Assembly (NCBI GenBank): GCA_012512355.1
Contig: JAAZEI010000345.1
Coordinates: 1 to 16,081 of the forward strand
Source: Clostridiales bacterium
GTDB taxonomy: Bacteria; Bacillota; Clostridia; Christensenellales; Aristaeellaceae
Length of the DNA: 16,081 nt
Reading direction: 5' to 3'
The notes beneath the pieces are model-generated. The model saw nothing but the letters and a program-made list of their open reading frames with translations. It did no database searches and was not told the DNA's origin. Below are positions 13,934 through 16,081 of the stretch, piece by piece (the first letter of the stretch is position 1; each line of letters begins with the position of its first letter). The translations under genes were made by a program, and so were the position numbers.

Positions 13934-15283
13934 ATGGAATGGGAAAAGATAAAAATAAGACTGGATACCCTTTTGTCTGAAGGGCGACATGGATTGCTGC
14001 GCGGTGCGCTGATGGTACTTAACCCCGTAGACGTTGCCGAATATATGCAGGATCTGGATGCAGAGAAACTATTGCTTCTCTTTCGCGTATTGCCAAAAGA
14101 CATGTCGGCTGAAGTGTTCAGCTATATGGACGGTGATCAGCGTGAAACATTGGTCAACAGCATAGGCGATGCTGAAATCACGGCATTAATCAACGATATG
14201 TTTGTTGATGACGCGGTCGATTTTTTAGAAGAATTACCTGCTAATGCTGTGAAACGTGTTTTAAAAAATACAGATCCTAAAACCCGCGCCATTATCAATC
14301 AGTTTTTAAATTACCCTGATAACTCGGCGGGTTCTCTGATGACCATAGAATACTGCGAAGTAACAAAAGGCATGGTTGTACAGGATGCTCTAAAAGCCAT
14401 CAGAGAAACAGGCGTGGATAAAGAAACAGTTTATACCTTATACATGGTCGATGACCAGAGACATTTAATCGGATACATTCCTTTGCATAAAGCGTTGTTG
14501 GTTGATATAGACACGCCTTTGTATGAAATGCGTGAACCGGGTATTATTTCAGTCAAAACAACTGACGACCAGGAGTTGGTTGCAGATCTGGTTCGCAAAT
14601 ACCACTTAATTAGTATTCCTGTTGTCGATGGCGAAGGTCGGATGGTTGGTATCATCACCAGCGATGATATCATGGATGTCATCGAAGAAGAAAACACGGA
14701 AGACTTCGAAAAGATGGCTGCTTTGGCGCCTGCGGATGAGCCTTATTTTAGAACATCTTTATTGGAAATGGTTTGGAATCGTTTGCCTTGGCTGATGATA
14801 TTAATGTTTACTTCCATCCTTTCCGCAGCGATTGTTTCAAAATATGAAAACTTATTGGCCGTTTCTGTATTGCTGTCAGCTTCTATTCCAATGCTGATGG
14901 ACACTGGTGGCAACTGCGGTCAGCAGGCTTCAACACTGATGGTGCGCGGTATTGCCTTGGGCGAAATTACCTTCAAAGACATTTTTAAAGTCTTGTGGAT
15001 AGAGATGCGTGTAGGAGTGATTATTGGTTTTGTCCTGGCGATTGTGACCTATGCGCGTCTTCTTTTTATTAATCATGCAAATCCTACTCTGGCGCTGGTC
15101 ATTTCTTTCAGTTTGTTTGCAACCGTTGTGATCGCAAAATCTCTTGGCAGTGTTTTGCCTTTGTTAGCTTCCAAAGCCAAGTTTGATCCTGCCCTTGCAG
15201 CTTCTCCGCTGATCACAACCTTGGTTGACGCTGCAAGCCTGCTTATTTTATTCTCGATTGCATCACGTCTGGTGATTGGTTAG
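13934..15283 (+). CDS. mgtE: Magnesium transporter MgtE
   Basis: MgtE is a dimeric magnesium channel of the cytoplasmic membrane, gated by its own cytosolic magnesium sensor. The 449 residues show an N-terminal helical MgtE_N domain (about 1-125), a pair of CBS domains (about 130-255, with VVDGEGRMVGIITSDDIMDVI), an acidic plug-helix region (IEEENTEDFEKM), and a C-terminal pore domain with about five membrane spans from residue 280. The pore signature P319MLMDTGGNCGQQ331 and D418 (KFDPALAASPL), equivalent to the Mg-binding aspartate of the Thermus protein, are both present. GAGGTGA (13921-13927) lies 6 nt before ATG 13934. No M-box riboswitch is recognisable; the leader instead has a short ORF and terminator. 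Confidence 0.96.
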   Translation: MEWEKIKIRLDTLLSEGRHGLLRGALMVLNPVDVAEYMQDLDAEKLLLLFRVLPKDMSAEVFSYMDGDQRETLVNSIGDAEITALINDMFVDDAVDFLEELPANAVKRVLKNTDPKTRAIINQFLNYPDNSAGSLMTIEYCEVTKGMVVQDALKAIRETGVDKETVYTLYMVDDQRHLIGYIPLHKALLVDIDTPLYEMREPGIISVKTTDDQELVADLVRKYHLISIPVVDGEGRMVGIITSDDIMDVIEEENTEDFEKMAALAPADEPYFRTSLLEMVWNRLPWLMILMFTSILSAAIVSKYENLLAVSVLLSASIPMLMDTGGNCGQQASTLMVRGIALGEITFKDIFKVLWIEMRVGVIIGFVLAIVTYARLLFINHANPTLALVISFSLFATVVIAKSLGSVLPLLASKAKFDPALAASPLITTLVDAASLLILFSIASRLVIG

Positions 15284-15292
15284 ATCAATAGA

Positions 15293-15336
15293 ATAAAGTC
15301 AGGGGTGCTGGTCTATGCCAGCACCCCTGACTTTAT
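15293..15336. terminator. Perfect 19-bp hairpin, bidirectional terminator
   Basis: The arm at 15293-15311 is exactly complementary to 15318-15336, with a TCTATG loop. The core is GGGGTGCTGG/CCAGCACCCC and the outer ends are ATAAAG/CTTTAT. It sits 10 nt after the mgtE stop and 21 nt before the convergent gene's stop, so it can serve both. The T-runs are short (CTTTAT), but the stem is very strong. Confidence 0.8.
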
Positions 15337-15357
15337 GTATATCGATGGTATTCATTG

Positions 15358-16081
15358 TTATTGATATTTTTTAAGTGTTTTGATGCTTATGGCGCTTGCT
15401 TCAAGTGGAGGACGGTCTGGAGAGTCATCTTGTTCGATGATCAGCCAGATTGCGCCAACTTGGATTGCCGAATGTATAATGGAAGGTAGATCTTGTATTC
15501 CGTATCCCAAAGGCCGATATGAAAATTCAGCAATATCTGCCTCAGGATCTTTTTGCTGTTTTATCAGATGGGTTGGTGGCTTTTCGCCTTTATAACCCAC
15601 AAAATCCTTGATGTGGACAAGGGTGGCGCGATCCATATATTTTAAAAGATATTCTGCGGGATCAAGGCCAGCATACTTTACCCAGCAGGTATCAATTTCT
15701 GTTTGCAGAATATCAGCCGGAACAGCTGAGTAGAGAAAGTCAAGCCCATAACCTCCGCTGAAGGGCTCGAACTCAAAATCATGATTATGATAAAGCAGCT
15801 GAATGCCGGCTTTCTTGCAAAGATTTCCGATAAAATAAATGGAGGCAATCAGCTCTGCAAATCCCTGAGTGCCGGGGCGCTCTTCCTGGTTGAGATAGGG
15901 GATTGCGATGAATTTACAGCCAAGCTTTTGATGGTAGCTGATGACGCCAAAGGGGTCATCTCGCAGTGATTCAATGGAGACGTGGCTAGATACCGCGGTA
16001 AGGTGATGCAGTTCAAGCATTTCTTTCACGTCTTGCGCGCTGTGTCCGAAGAAGCCGGCAAATTCCACCCCTTCATAACCC
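15358..16081 (-). CDS. Sugar phosphate isomerase/epimerase-like TIM barrel (AP endonuclease 2 family), 5' end outside window
   Basis: This protein belongs to the xylose-isomerase-like TIM-barrel superfamily that includes IolE, IolI and sugar epimerases. The frame stays open to the right edge: codons beyond the GTG at 16068 read GYEG directly before VEFAGFFGHSA, a typical N-terminal segment, so the gene continues outside. Visible family features are SSHVSIESL, FIAIPYL, LLYHNHDFEF (His/Asp near a metal site), TEIDTCWVKYAGLDP (Glu and Asp of the metal site) and LVHIKDF. The C-terminus ends SIKTLKKYQ. About 241 codons are present including the stop; intact members are usually about 270-290 residues. 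Substrate is unknown: no inositol or sugar genes are in view. Confidence 0.85.
   Translation of the reverse strand, partial: GYEGVEFAGFFGHSAQDVKEMLELHHLTAVSSHVSIESLRDDPFGVISYHQKLGCKFIAIPYLNQEERPGTQGFAELIASIYFIGNLCKKAGIQLLYHNHDFEFEPFSGGYGLDFLYSAVPADILQTEIDTCWVKYAGLDPAEYLLKYMDRATLVHIKDFVGYKGEKPPTHLIKQQKDPEADIAEFSYRPLGYGIQDLPSIIHSAIQVGAIWLIIEQDDSPDRPPLEASAISIKTLKKYQ

Noticed and set aside
13911..13939. TTGACA at 13911 as an own promoter for mgtE
   Set aside because: No -10 lies at 16-19 nt; the position expected for it is the mgtE start codon itself.

Overview
This window looks like a chromosomal piece of a Bacillota (Firmicutes) bacterium, most likely of the Clostridia. The evidence is a yidC-jag pair, a transcription-type valS T-box, a tmcAL (ylbM-type) gene, an ECF pantothenate transporter beside coaX, a two-subunit iron-sulfur fumarase, strong AGGAGG ribosome binding sites and consensus sigma-A promoters. 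I cannot name a genus. No mobile element, CRISPR array, tRNA or rRNA was seen; almost everything is core or housekeeping.

Layout. Positions 1-9509 are all on the + strand: a 5'-truncated yidC and jag (overlapping by 4 nt), then a perfect sigma-A promoter driving yceD (DUF177) and rpmF, a T-box with a GUC (valine) specifier, valS, rsmH and rsmI. After a roughly 295-nt intergenic stretch holding a promoter and a structured leader come panT-coaX and a tiny membrane-protein ORF. A bidirectional terminator at 9528-9563 separates this from a - strand block (9543-13641) that reads tmcAL, fumarase alpha, fumarase beta and a D-Ala-D-Ala carboxypeptidase. From 13697 the + strand resumes with a consensus promoter, a 24-codon ORF with a perfect Shine-Dalgarno, an intrinsic terminator, and then the magnesium transporter gene mgtE. 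A perfect 19-bp hairpin terminator separates mgtE from a convergent sugar phosphate isomerase/epimerase-like gene that runs off the right edge.

How the genes relate. The first block is about making the translation and membrane machinery: membrane insertion (YidC), RNA binding (Jag/KhpB), ribosome assembly (YceD, L32), tRNA charging (ValRS under T-box control) and two methyltransferases (RsmH, RsmI) that act on the same 16S nucleotide, C1402. panT-coaX forms a pantothenate uptake and phosphorylation unit leading to coenzyme A.

The most interesting candidates for new biology are two leaders. One is the mgtE leader: a short ORF starting MDDSD, a weak terminator and possible alternative pairings, with no M-box visible. 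It resembles in logic, but not in sequence, a magnesium-sensing leader-peptide attenuator. The other is the panT leader, with a closing stem, a long bulged hairpin and a 21-nt-period direct repeat. Both are inferences from the sequence alone.
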